Shown: positions 1 through 7,737, numbered from the stretch's first letter. The stretch: 12,325 nucleotides of DNA from an uncultured Verrucomicrobiota bacterium (GCA_902591645.1 CACJBM010000063.1:1-12325); one strand, 5' to 3'. The notes: generated from the letters alone by a model not told the origin. A program made the numbers and translations.

Positions 1-220
1 AGAAATTTTATGTTACAATAACGTCACTAAATATAATTGGTGAGTGGTGTGAATGGGGTGGGTAAAATTAAAGGTTTGCTGTAATAAATCTCTTCATATG
101 TGTAAATAATTTAGAGGTTTGAGCCTGAAGCGTGATAAAATAATAGTTAAAACATTTTTTTTTCGAATTAAGATTTCCGCAAGTGTAACAACTGTGCGAA
201 AATCAATGCCCGTTTAATCG
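1..220. other. Non-coding leader upstream of ppk1
   Basis: I see no convincing open reading frame here, as every frame is interrupted by stops. The stretch is AT-rich with more G than C on the + strand. It holds a T-run at 155-163 without a good hairpin before it, so I do not call a terminator. It also holds a weak Pho-box-like repeat, listed separately. A promoter for ppk1 should lie here. TTGAGC at 119-124 with TAATAG at 141-146 (16-base spacer) is the best pair I could find, but the -10 match is poor. No Shine-Dalgarno sequence precedes the ppk1 ATG. Confidence 0.5.
79..96 (+). promoter_or_regulatory. Candidate PhoB (Pho box) site upstream of ppk1
   Basis: The 18 bases from 79 match about 13 of 18 positions of the enterobacterial Pho box, and 12 of the first 13. 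The left half-site is CTGTAAT. The right half-site, CTCTTCA, is degenerate. The two start 11 bases apart, which is the spacing PhoB direct repeats use. ppk1 belongs to the Pho regulon in several bacteria, so the position makes sense. The site lies about 140 bases before the start codon, and a match of this quality is expected by chance about once in 12 kb. It is a suggestion only. Confidence 0.3.
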
Positions 221-1534
221 ATGGAGATTCCCTACATAAATAGAGAGCTTAGTTGGCTTGAATTTAATCAGCGCGTTCTTAATGAGGCCAGAAGGCAAGA
301 ACTTCCCTTGTTGGAACGGTTAAAGTTCTTGTCTATTACTGCTTCGAACCTGGATGAGTTTTTTATGGTCAGGGTTGGAGGTCTTGAAATGCTCCGTTCC
401 GCGCGGAAGAGAAAGCCTGACCCGGCCGGATTATCACCTAGCAAGCAATTGTTATTAGTGAGGCAGAGGGTTGATATTATGCTTAGTGAAATTGAGGAAT
501 GCTTCTTTGAGGAGTTACTTCCTGAGCTGAATGAAGAGGGTATTCGCAGGGTCTCAGTCGGTCAATTGACGGCTGCACAGATGGACCACGTTGCCAAGTT
601 CTTTACTGAGAGGGTCATGCCTCTTCTGACGCCGGTCATAGCAAATGATAAGATCCGTGAATCTAGTGCTTTGCCGAGCCTTTGCATTTCTCTTTTTTGT
701 GAGATTGGGAAGTCGGAAGGGGAGAGCCCGAGGCACGTTTTGGTTCCGATTCCGGGTAACATTTCTCGCTTCATTTGGCTTCCCGATTCTGATGAGAGTA
801 AATTTATACTTCTTGAAGATGTAATAGCTAATTTTGTGGGGCAGGTCTTTCCTGATGAGGTGGTCAATAGCAGCGGTCTCTTTCGTGTTACACGCAATGC
901 AGACATTTCACTTGAAGAGGAGGGGGCACATGATCTGGCTAGAGAAATGGTTGATGTGCTTGCAGAGAGGAAGCATAGCAAATGTGTGAGACTTGATGTG
1001 GGGCCTGAGTTTCCAAGATTCCTATCTGGAAAACTTAGAAATTTATTTGGGGCTGAGACAAATCAAATTTATACAACAAGGGCACCATTCGGTTTGGGTG
1101 ATTTCATTGAAATTGCTACAGTGAAGGGTTTTGGAAATCTTCAAGCTGAACAGTGGGCGCCGATGTTGAATAGAAAATGGAGTCCCGGGAAAAATATATT
1201 TAAGAGCATTTCTGAAAATGACATTCTCTTGCATCACCCGTATGAAAGTTTCGAGCCTGTCATTGCTCTAGTTGAGCAATCGGCGACAGACCCTAAGGTC
1301 TTGGCCATTAAACAAACTTTGTACAGGACGGCTAATAATAGCCGAGTCATTAGTGCCCTGATTAGAGCAGCTGAGAATGGCAAGCAGGTCACTGTCGTAG
1401 TTGAGCTTAAGGCCCGATTTGATGAGGCTCGGAACCTGGAAAGGGCCGAGGAGCTCGAAAAGGCTGGCGTTCAAATAATTTATGGAGTCAAGGGGTACAA
1501 AACGCATTGCGGACCTTGCCAATGCCGAAGATAG
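221..1534 (+). CDS. ppk1: Polyphosphate kinase 1, C-terminally truncated
   Basis: PPK1 reversibly makes inorganic polyphosphate from the gamma-phosphate of ATP. The N-terminus (NRELSWLEFNQRVL, then SNLDEFFMVRV with N43 at the ATP-contacting asparagine position) is classic for the family. N and head domains fill about residues 1-300, and the first catalytic domain begins near 305. LYRT (R369) and ARFDE (R399) correspond to E. coli R375 and R405, and H429 in GYKTH to the autophosphorylated H435, with a constant offset of six. Homology stops right after H429: the last eight residues (430-437) are unrelated and end at a stop. About 260 residues are missing, including the rest of C1 and all of C2 with the second conserved histidine. 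The product should therefore be inactive. The truncation coincides with a breakpoint (see findings). The ATG at 221 gives the usual family N-terminus, although no Shine-Dalgarno sequence precedes it. Confidence 0.93.
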   Translation: MEIPYINRELSWLEFNQRVLNEARRQELPLLERLKFLSITASNLDEFFMVRVGGLEMLRSARKRKPDPAGLSPSKQLLLVRQRVDIMLSEIEECFFEELLPELNEEGIRRVSVGQLTAAQMDHVAKFFTERVMPLLTPVIANDKIRESSALPSLCISLFCEIGKSEGESPRHVLVPIPGNISRFIWLPDSDESKFILLEDVIANFVGQVFPDEVVNSSGLFRVTRNADISLEEEGAHDLAREMVDVLAERKHSKCVRLDVGPEFPRFLSGKLRNLFGAETNQIYTTRAPFGLGDFIEIATVKGFGNLQAEQWAPMLNRKWSPGKNIFKSISENDILLHHPYESFEPVIALVEQSATDPKVLAIKQTLYRTANNSRVISALIRAAENGKQVTVVVELKARFDEARNLERAEELEKAGVQIIYGVKGYKTHCGPCQCRR

Positions 1535-2219
1535 TTTCACCAGAGGCACTGAATTGCTTAACCAAGGCAAATACGAAAAAGCACTTCAGAGTTTCACTTC
1601 GCTCATTAATGAAGAACAGTTCGCCCCTGAACTGTTCCTTCAAATGGGCAATGCACATTATAGACTCCAGGACATTGGATCAGCCGCGCTCTCTTACCGA
1701 AGAGCCATCTTGCTCAAATCAAGTCTACTCGAAGCTAGGCAGAACCTCACCCTCATCAAGGACAAGGTCGGATTTATTGATACAGAGCCACTAGATTCTC
1801 ATCAGATCTTGATCTCATTCAATGAGTCCTTCATCACTGCTCTCCTCGCATTTAGTCTTTGGCTAATTGGAATCGGAATCGCTCTTATTATTCTGAAAAA
1901 ACGACACAAAAAATCTACTCTTACTCTACTTTTCATTGGCACACTATGCGTAATCTTCTCTGCTATTCTTTCAAGAGCCAAGGACTCCTCCAGACCGGAT
2001 CCTCGAACCAATATCGTTACAAAAGCCAACACTTCGGCGCTAACTTCACCAGCTCGATCTTCTTCAGCAATCATAACATTGCCTCCCGGGAGCAGTGTCA
2101 TTCTTATCTCAAAAAGGGATACCTGGTCATACGTAAAGCTGCCCAAAGAACTCCACGGTTGGGTCAGAACAGAATCTCTGGAACCTCTCTGGCCTTATGA
2201 CCCAGAGTTCTCAGATTGA
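1482..2219 (+). CDS. BatE-like TPR and SH3 membrane protein, N-terminus lost
   Basis: Residues 14-82 form two TPR units (EDSFTRGTELLNQGKYEKAL, then a second starting near FLQMGNAHYRLQD). Two hydrophobic segments follow at about 117-138 and 147-164, with a basic loop (KKRHKK) between. The C-terminal part, about 181-237, is a bacterial SH3 fold (TLPPGSSVILI, SYVKLP, HGWVRTESLEPL). This order matches BatE-type proteins of the Bat aerotolerance operons of Bacteroidota and related phyla. The batE assignment is inference because no other bat gene is in view. The ATG at 1482 lies in out-of-frame ppk1 sequence, and residues 1-9 are encoded by the ppk1 side of the junction. Authentic sequence probably begins near codon 10 (IADLANAEDSF), which resembles the end of a cleaved signal peptide whose hydrophobic part is gone. 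The true start is therefore not in this window. The 3' end overlaps the convergent amidase gene by 25 bases. Confidence 0.75.
   Translation: MESRGTKRIADLANAEDSFTRGTELLNQGKYEKALQSFTSLINEEQFAPELFLQMGNAHYRLQDIGSAALSYRRAILLKSSLLEARQNLTLIKDKVGFIDTEPLDSHQILISFNESFITALLAFSLWLIGIGIALIILKKRHKKSTLTLLFIGTLCVIFSAILSRAKDSSRPDPRTNIVTKANTSALTSPARSSSAIITLPPGSSVILISKRDTWSYVKLPKELHGWVRTESLEPLWPYDPEFSD
1500..1515. other. Breakpoint joining two truncated genes
   Basis: PPK1 homology is continuous through the CAT codon for H429 (1505-1507) and ends within one or two codons. The BatE-like reading frame becomes recognisable from about 1506-1512. There is no space for an intact end of one gene or an intact start of the other. 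The sign of the G-C difference on the + strand changes here: hand counts give G39/C22 for 1381-1500 and G34/C49 for 1561-1740. No insertion sequence or long repeat is visible at the point. Confidence 0.75.
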
Positions 2220-3109
2220 ATTTTGGCTATTTGCGCTGATTTACTAGGCTTAATGCTCGTCCCGTAATACGGATCAGCATCTACCATTTTGAGATATTTT
2301 AATACACCACCGGCGATTCCAGCGCTCATCTTCTCCCTATAAGCACTGCTAATCAAATTAGAACATTCTTTAGCATTACTCAGGAACCCGCACTCAATAA
2401 GTATTGAAGGGCACGAAACCCACCTCGTCATAGCAAGCCTACTGTCCCTAATCCCTCTGTCCTTCGCTCCAGTCATAGAGCACAATAAATACTGAACATG
2501 TCCTGCCAAGAGTTTTCCACGATCATCAGAAAAAGAATCATTCTTGCCCAATTTGAAATATTGCCTCTGAGAAACCATCACAGAATCTGGCTTGGATTGA
2601 GCATAATAAATTTCAACACCATGAGCCTCAGGGACCGTCGATGCATTATGATGTATACTAACAAACAATGCACCGGGGTACTCATTGGCTAGATTCGAGC
2701 GTTCACTCAAATTAACTTTCAAGTCAGAGTCTCTAGTGAACTGCACATTGACTTGAGCTTTAGTTAATTTCATTCCAACAAGATTCGCGACTTGAAGGTT
2801 AAGTTCTTTTTCAAGCGCTCCTCCAGCCACAGTCCCCCCATCAGATCCTCCGTGCCCAGGATCGATAATGACCACTGGCCTCGTATCAATTACCTTGCCG
2901 CTATTAGCTTTATTAATGTCTTGCTCTTTCTCTTTGTTCGGCTCAACCAAGCCCCATTGAGCTGCAATATTTGAAAAGATTTGAAGGTTATTATCCCCCC
3001 TGATGGCATCAAAAAGCACACCAAGTAAAATAATCAAACCAATACCCGCTAAGAGAAAACGAGTCCTTGTTATCAAAAACTTTAATATTTTTAGCACAAA
3101 CAGAAGCAA
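2195..3109 (-). CDS. N-acetylmuramoyl-L-alanine amidase (Amidase_3), membrane anchored
   Basis: This zinc hydrolase cuts the amide bond between N-acetylmuramic acid and L-alanine in peptidoglycan. An N-terminal hydrophobic segment (about residues 15-34) should anchor it in the inner membrane with the enzyme in the periplasm. A linker follows to about 78, then an Amidase_3 domain at about 79-275. Expected ligands are present: H86 in DPGHGG, E100 in ALEKELN, H153 in SIHHNA, and catalytic E239 in ILIECGFLSN. The last 30 residues are polar. The frame has no usable ATG near the front. TTG at 3109 is the first start after an in-frame stop at 3125-3127, and GTG at 3097 is an alternative. The gene diverges from the LysM lipoprotein 67 bases away, which suggests a shared role in cell-wall turnover or division. 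Its 3' end overlaps the BatE-like gene. Confidence 0.9.
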   Translation of the reverse strand: MLLFVLKILKFLITRTRFLLAGIGLIILLGVLFDAIRGDNNLQIFSNIAAQWGLVEPNKEKEQDINKANSGKVIDTRPVVIIDPGHGGSDGGTVAGGALEKELNLQVANLVGMKLTKAQVNVQFTRDSDLKVNLSERSNLANEYPGALFVSIHHNASTVPEAHGVEIYYAQSKPDSVMVSQRQYFKLGKNDSFSDDRGKLLAGHVQYLLCSMTGAKDRGIRDSRLAMTRWVSCPSILIECGFLSNAKECSNLISSAYREKMSAGIAGGVLKYLKMVDADPYYGTSIKPSKSAQIAKIQSENSGS

Positions 3110-3176
3110 TATTGCAAAAAAAACTCATATTTCCAGATATTTAACTTGTCTTAAGTAAGAAAAGTTTTTAAATTTA
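3110..3176. promoter_or_regulatory. Divergent intergenic region between amidase and LysM genes
   Basis: This is a 67-base AT-rich spacer between two genes transcribed away from each other, so promoters for both probably lie here or reach into the coding ends. I cannot pick out a convincing -35/-10 pair for either side. No Shine-Dalgarno sequence is evident before the LysM ATG. Confidence 0.4.
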
Positions 3177-4154
3177 ATGATGAAACTGGGTAAATTCCTA
3201 AGCTTAAGCAAAATCTTGTGTGCAGTTTTTTTTGTTTCTTTTGGCTCAATTAGCTGCAAATCGATCTCTAATAAAGGTGATAGCTCCAAATACAATAGTA
3301 CTCAGCCTACGAAACGCTTTTCCTTAAATCCTTTTGGGTTCAAAAAAAGAATTGGTCAGGACGTTTTCCAAATGCGGAATGATCTCTCTCAAACCAACTC
3401 CAGAGTAAGCTCTCTCGAGGGTGAAGTTAAAACCATTCAGTCCAGCCCCGTATTCTCCTACCCTCTCCAGCAACAAGCGCAAAACCAAGGAAGCGAATCC
3501 TCACCAGCGCTGACCGGAAAACCCCACATTGTGACTGGGGGTGAAACACTCAGCAGCATATCCAGACAATACAAAATAGGCCTCGATCGACTTATCAGTG
3601 AAAACAAAATACTAGACCCAAATGCTCTACAGATCGGGCAGGAAATATTTATCCCAGCCCAAAAGGGGCAACCTGCAATACAAAGACAAGAGAAAGATAC
3701 TGCACCAGTAAACCCAAATGCCGACCATCACATTGTTACAAGTGGTGACACGTTAAATAGAATCGCAAAGAGGTACGGAGTCTCGACAGATTCGATCGTC
3801 AGTGCAAATTCATTAGAAGATCCAAATAATATAACAATTGGACAGCGTATTACTCTTCCTGGAGAACCTGTTAACTCTTCCACTCCTACTGTTAATGTTC
3901 CTGAACAAGAACTCCCAAAGGAAGAGTCAGGAGTCACTCAAGCCGATGATAATCCCGAGGAAATAGTAGCGCCTGAGGGCCATGGATTCTATCAAGTTGT
4001 CGATGGAGACACTCTCCAGTCCATCGCCATCTCTTTTGGCACAAATGCTGATGAATTAAGACGTCTCAATAAACTTTCATCAGATAAAAATTCACTCCAT
4101 ATCGGGGATTACATACTAGTTCCCGTTCCTGACGAGTCTTTGTACGAAAGTTAA
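3177..4154 (+). CDS. Lipoprotein with three LysM peptidoglycan-binding domains
   Basis: The N-terminus has basic residues, a hydrophobic stretch (about residues 13-23) and a lipobox-like SISC at 24-27, so C27 is the probable lipidated residue and the protein is probably envelope anchored. Residues about 62-88 look like a short coiled coil. Three LysM domains follow at about 117-160, 185-228 and 271-316. Each has the (Y/H)xV-x-GxTL opening and the IGQ/IGD...IP/LP/VP ending. Linkers are rich in Q, P, S and E. LysM domains bind the N-acetylglucosamine-containing glycan. No catalytic domain is present, so the protein is probably a wall-binding adaptor or an activator of a partner enzyme. The divergent amidase is a plausible but unproven partner. 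Two consecutive ATG codons (3177, 3180) are possible starts. The stop codon overlaps the stop of the convergent enolase-superfamily gene by four bases. Confidence 0.88.
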   Translation: MMKLGKFLSLSKILCAVFFVSFGSISCKSISNKGDSSKYNSTQPTKRFSLNPFGFKKRIGQDVFQMRNDLSQTNSRVSSLEGEVKTIQSSPVFSYPLQQQAQNQGSESSPALTGKPHIVTGGETLSSISRQYKIGLDRLISENKILDPNALQIGQEIFIPAQKGQPAIQRQEKDTAPVNPNADHHIVTSGDTLNRIAKRYGVSTDSIVSANSLEDPNNITIGQRITLPGEPVNSSTPTVNVPEQELPKEESGVTQADDNPEEIVAPEGHGFYQVVDGDTLQSIAISFGTNADELRRLNKLSSDKNSLHIGDYILVPVPDESLYES

Positions 4155-5521
4155 ATGTTCGAACTGAGCGGGGCAGGTAAATCCCTGCCTATTTCTTGGT
4201 TCCGATATCCGAACCCTGGACCATTAATCGTGGACATATCCAAGACTCCTTCTCTCCTCCTGTAAATACCTGGGTGAACTCTCTCTTCTGGGAGTGATGC
4301 ATCAGGATAGAACTGCATCCCATTACTCTCGACTCCCATAATAGTTCCTGCATTGGCAGCTAATAACACATGCGGAATCTGCGCAAGCATTGGGTTAGTA
4401 AGGTCTTGGACCATTAGCCCCATCCCATTTTCTTTGGCCCAGCAAAGACTTAATATTGCTCCAGTCAAAGTCTTGCATGTCTTTAAAGCAACGCCATTCC
4501 ACCCCAGAGACTTGCCCAATTTAACGTATGTCCAATCATGGGCACTCTCGTCTAAATAGAGTGGCTTACGATCAGCAACACTATGCACATCAATCTGATT
4601 ATCCTTGAGCTCGTACGGGAATGGTTGTTCAACATAAAGTATTTTCTTAAATGTTTCAGGGCAATCGACAGCGATCGAATCTAGGACTGAGTTAACATAT
4701 TCAGGATCATTAACCGTGCAGTTAAAGTCAGCACTGAGGCATTGTACCTCTTCCTGCAAAGCTATATCACCGATCTTTTTCATTCTCTCAAAATCCCAAT
4801 CCCAGTCCGTTCCCCTCAATTTAACCTTGAGGCACTTCAATCCATCCCTCCTGATCCAATCTCGTAAAAGGACCGGATACCCATCCTCTGGCTCATTACC
4901 TTTTAACTCATCTGCATCTATAGGATCTAAACCGCCAACTAAATGCCAAACTGGGATCTTTTGTACAGGTTTCACCAAATAATCAGACGGGTATTTTCCT
5001 TTGAAGGAAGACTCGGAATCTAGGTGCTCACTAAGGTCCATATTTAATAGATCTTCACCGAAAAGCTCAAAGACTGGCCTCGAAAATAGCTTTCCATAAG
5101 CATCGTATGAAGCCAGATCAAATGCAGAAAACGCAACTAATGCCGCCAGATGCGGCAACTGTTCTTGCTCAGGATACATCTCATTATGCAACCTTCTAAG
5201 ATCTTCGAGCGACTCAGATATAAATCTTGCACAGACTTCAAACGGATGCCCCACTTCATTGAATTCAACAAAAGATCGGACAATAGAAACAGTGAAATCA
5301 ATTAGCCGTGACTCTCTTTTCTCGTAATCAAGAGATGAGGGCCACACCCAAGCAACACTGAGAGGAGTTTCTCCCCACCCCTCCACAACTGTCCCATCCT
5401 CAGCTTCCGAAAGAACTTTAACTCTTGCACATTTTACTGATGTGAGTGTCTGATTCCCAAACTTTAGAGGAATGCGTAAATCGACAGGTAAAATGTAAAG
5501 CTCCGCTCCTAATATCTTCAC
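4151..5521 (-). CDS. Enolase-superfamily (MLE-like) enzyme, substrate unknown
   Basis: These enzymes abstract a proton alpha to a carboxylate using a Mg-bound barrel site. An N-terminal capping domain (about residues 1-150) precedes the barrel. The second-strand KxK motif is KVK (K232, K234). Metal ligands are D265 (SADFN), E298 (YVEQPFP) and D324 (LYLDES). A lysine on the far side (K347 or K350 in ALKTCK) completes the two-lysine arrangement of the muconate lactonising/dipeptide epimerase/OSBS subgroup. At 456 residues it is longer than the usual 350-400. Much of the excess lies at about 155-225, between the cap and the KxK strand. The start is GTG at 5521, because a stop lies two codons upstream. 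It follows the AI-2E-family gene by 59 bases on the same strand. The reaction (epimerase, cycloisomerase, dehydratase or OSBS) cannot be decided. No menaquinone or cell-wall peptide genes are adjacent. Confidence 0.85.
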   Translation of the reverse strand: MKILGAELYILPVDLRIPLKFGNQTLTSVKCARVKVLSEAEDGTVVEGWGETPLSVAWVWPSSLDYEKRESRLIDFTVSIVRSFVEFNEVGHPFEVCARFISESLEDLRRLHNEMYPEQEQLPHLAALVAFSAFDLASYDAYGKLFSRPVFELFGEDLLNMDLSEHLDSESSFKGKYPSDYLVKPVQKIPVWHLVGGLDPIDADELKGNEPEDGYPVLLRDWIRRDGLKCLKVKLRGTDWDWDFERMKKIGDIALQEEVQCLSADFNCTVNDPEYVNSVLDSIAVDCPETFKKILYVEQPFPYELKDNQIDVHSVADRKPLYLDESAHDWTYVKLGKSLGWNGVALKTCKTLTGAILSLCWAKENGMGLMVQDLTNPMLAQIPHVLLAANAGTIMGVESNGMQFYPDASLPEERVHPGIYRRREGVLDMSTINGPGFGYRNQEIGRDLPAPLSSNI

Positions 5522-5580
5522 TGCTTATTTTCCGTAGTCTTCCCCTTTTCTCTTAAACTAAAAAGGCACTTCTATTCATC

Positions 5581-6651
5581 CTATGAGACATCATCAACAT
5601 CATCCGATTGGCTCTGAGCCTCAGAATCATGGCTCCCCAAGAAAACTGCAAACCATTTAAATTCATCGGAATCATTAAGTGTCACTTTGAGCAACATTGT
5701 GAGAGGGACAGCGAGAAACATTCCTGTAATACCCCATAACCACCCCCAAAACACAACTGAGAGTACGATAACAGCAGTAGAAATACCGAATCTTTTACCA
5801 AGTAACATCGGTTCAACAAAGTTACCCAATATCATATTAATTATCAAAAACCCGATAAGCACAGTCAAAGCAACCCCAGGGCTCTTATCCACTAACGCAA
5901 GGAGTGTCGGAGGAATGCTGGCAATTATTGAACCTATTGCTGGAATGTAATTGAAAATAAAAGCAACCATTCCCCACAACAAAGCAAACTCGAGCCCGAG
6001 CCAGCCCGTCACAGCTGCGGCAAGAATTCCAGTCATAAAACTAATAAGTGTTTTTATGCCAAGGTACTTCTGAACATCCTTTGCAGTTGCTGTAAATGCA
6101 GCGAGGTCAGGCCCATTGGCCCTACGAATAGCTATGAGTTTTCTTGAAAATCCACCAGCTTCACTCAAAAAGAAAATCATGAGTATTACTACGAAAGTAA
6201 AATCTTTCAAAAAGCCTGCCGCTCCACCAATGAAGTCAAAGACTGATGACTGTATCGTAGAAATGACATCCTGAGCATCTATCGTCATCTCGTAATCGAG
6301 AGTTTCCTCAACCCATTCCTGAAACTCAGTCACCTTTTTGGTCAGACCTTCATTATATACATCAAAATTGTTTTGAAACTCTGTTACCATGTTGAGCCCA
6401 ATGAAGACGACTGGGCTAAGTACTCCAAGACCAACAATGACTGTGAGGAAAACTGCAGGGAATCGGGGAATTCCTATTGAACGAAGCCAACGTAGAATTG
6501 GCAAACTGATTACAGAAAGAAAGAACGCAAGGACTATTGGCACCAAAAGATCTGCAGCAAGCTTCAATCCTCCTACGACAACCACGATACATCCCAGAGC
6601 CAACAAAAATTTGGTTCCTCTATTGACTGGGGTTTTAAACTCGGCAGGCAC
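5581..6651 (-). CDS. AI-2E/PerM-family membrane protein (UPF0118)
   Basis: This is a polytopic inner-membrane protein. Hydrophobic segments lie at about residues 15-50 (two), 65-90, 140-163, 200-218, 222-250, 258-278 and 290-325. The soluble stretch of about 91-140 between helices is typical of the family. Family hallmarks are NYIPAIGSIIASIPP (234-248), NFVEPMLLGKRFGIS (277-291) and the ending GWLWGITGMFLAVPL. Members are described as autoinducer-2 exporters, Na+/H+ antiporters or permeases of unknown substrate, so the name should not be taken as function. The C-terminal 30 residues are acidic and polar. The start is GTG at 6651, with GAGGGG about 11 bases upstream as a reasonable ribosome site. 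The frame stays open for about 30 more codons upstream but contains no ATG, GTG or TTG. The enolase-superfamily gene follows on the same strand. Confidence 0.88.
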   Translation of the reverse strand: MPAEFKTPVNRGTKFLLALGCIVVVVGGLKLAADLLVPIVLAFFLSVISLPILRWLRSIGIPRFPAVFLTVIVGLGVLSPVVFIGLNMVTEFQNNFDVYNEGLTKKVTEFQEWVEETLDYEMTIDAQDVISTIQSSVFDFIGGAAGFLKDFTFVVILMIFFLSEAGGFSRKLIAIRRANGPDLAAFTATAKDVQKYLGIKTLISFMTGILAAAVTGWLGLEFALLWGMVAFIFNYIPAIGSIIASIPPTLLALVDKSPGVALTVLIGFLIINMILGNFVEPMLLGKRFGISTAVIVLSVVFWGWLWGITGMFLAVPLTMLLKVTLNDSDEFKWFAVFLGSHDSEAQSQSDDVDDVS

Positions 6652-6793
6652 ATTGTTATTTTCCCCTCTATAGGGGCTTTGCTCAACGAGATTTTTTAGT
6701 TCATTATTATCGGAAAAACCTTGGTTTAATGATAATTGCAGCTATTAAATCAGTATTAGCACAATAGATAAGGCTCATTTAAATTATGACATC
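6652..6793. promoter_or_regulatory. Divergent intergenic region between AI-2E-family and PhyH genes
   Basis: This 142-base AT-rich spacer between divergent genes must contain promoters for both unless they are transcribed from farther away. GAGGGG near 6662-6667 (read on the - strand) is the likely ribosome site of the GTG-started membrane protein. I see no good Shine-Dalgarno sequence close to the PhyH ATG and no clear operator palindrome. Confidence 0.4.
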
Positions 6794-7732
6794 ATGGCAT
6801 CTGACCTTGGATTAAACAGCGAACTTCTGACGAGCCTCTTTACTCCCCCTGAAGAGCCTGAAGAGTGGCTACAGTACGCATTAAACGAAGAACAAGTCAT
6901 TCAATTCAAAGAGCTCGGATATTTACATGGGATACAAGCCCTCAACTCAGACCAGATCAAAGCTCTAAGTGAAGAGCTTCAGGAAATGGTCGATCCTGAA
7001 CATGAAGGGAATGAATTTTTCTACGAATACCACAGCAACGAATCAGAAGACCCTGAAACTGCAGTCTTCCATGCACTAGGGGCCTGGCGCGTTCGACCAA
7101 CTTTCCATGACGTTCTCTGGAACCCTGCATTCACGATGGCCGCTTACCAACTCCTCGGTGCAAACTTTAGATTATTTCATGATCAACTCTTCAGTAAACC
7201 TGCCAAGCATGGAGGAGTTGTCGCTTGGCATCAGGACTTTTCTTATTGGACATGGACCGAACCAATGAGCCATTTAACATGCTGGATAGGGCTCGATGAT
7301 GTGGACAAAGAAAATGGCTGTATGTATTACATACCAAACAGTCATCGTTGGGGACTACTTGAAAAGGAAAGCCTCACTGGGGACATGGATGCGATAAGAG
7401 AAAAACTGACCGAAGCACAAGTAGCGGACTTTGAAAAAAAAGTCCCCGTCGAAATGAAAGCAGGAGAAGCAAGCTTTCACCATCCTCTCCTCATGCATGG
7501 GTCTTACGAAAACAATTCTGAGAGAGGCCGCAGAGCAACCATAATTAACGTCTTTTCGGACGGAGTCGTTTCGAACCGTGAAGATGACGGCAGTAATGCT
7601 CCAGGAGCTGACAACTATCCTAGGATCACTAAAGGAGAGAAAATGGAAGGCACGTACTACCCTCTACTCATGAAAGCTCAGGAATCACTTGGTGAACTTA
7701 TTGATAAAGTACCCACCATTGATTCAGTTTAA
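6794..7732 (+). CDS. Phytanoyl-CoA dioxygenase (PhyH) family Fe(II)/2-oxoglutarate oxygenase
   Basis: PhyH-type enzymes hydroxylate small substrates using O2, Fe(II) and 2-oxoglutarate, and act in the cytoplasm. The iron triad is visible: H146 and D148 in WHQDFSYW, and H235 in LLMHGS. R246 (ERGRR) lies 11 residues after the distal histidine, where the 2-oxoglutarate carboxylate-binding arginine is expected. Supporting family sequence includes CWIGLDDVDKENGCMYYIPNS (163-183, starting with the cysteine) and MKAGEASFHHPLL. The length of 312 residues is normal, with no signal peptide or membrane segment. Substrate is unknown: bacterial members act on anything from ectoine to phosphonates and natural products. 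The gene stands alone on + between an AI-2E-family gene and the SMP-30 gene, whose stop lies five bases beyond its own. No Shine-Dalgarno sequence is evident. Confidence 0.92.
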   Translation: MASDLGLNSELLTSLFTPPEEPEEWLQYALNEEQVIQFKELGYLHGIQALNSDQIKALSEELQEMVDPEHEGNEFFYEYHSNESEDPETAVFHALGAWRVRPTFHDVLWNPAFTMAAYQLLGANFRLFHDQLFSKPAKHGGVVAWHQDFSYWTWTEPMSHLTCWIGLDDVDKENGCMYYIPNSHRWGLLEKESLTGDMDAIREKLTEAQVADFEKKVPVEMKAGEASFHHPLLMHGSYENNSERGRRATIINVFSDGVVSNREDDGSNAPGADNYPRITKGEKMEGTYYPLLMKAQESLGELIDKVPTIDSV

Positions 7733-7737
7733 ACACA

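Noticed and set aside
49..84. Apparent end of an upstream gene finishing at TAA 82-84
   Set aside because: The same frame has stops at 19-21, 28-30 and 34-36, so no gene of useful length could end there.
155..163. T-run as an intrinsic terminator for a gene left of the window
   Set aside because: No stable GC-rich hairpin precedes it and no coding region is seen to its left.
562..981. A 139-codon open frame antisense to ppk1
   Set aside because: It lies entirely opposite strongly conserved ppk1 coding sequence and resembles no known protein; it is a shadow frame.
3106..3115. Perfect 10-base palindrome GCAATATTGC overlapping the amidase TTG start
   Set aside because: About a dozen palindromes of this length are expected by chance in 12 kb of sequence, and nothing else supports an operator.
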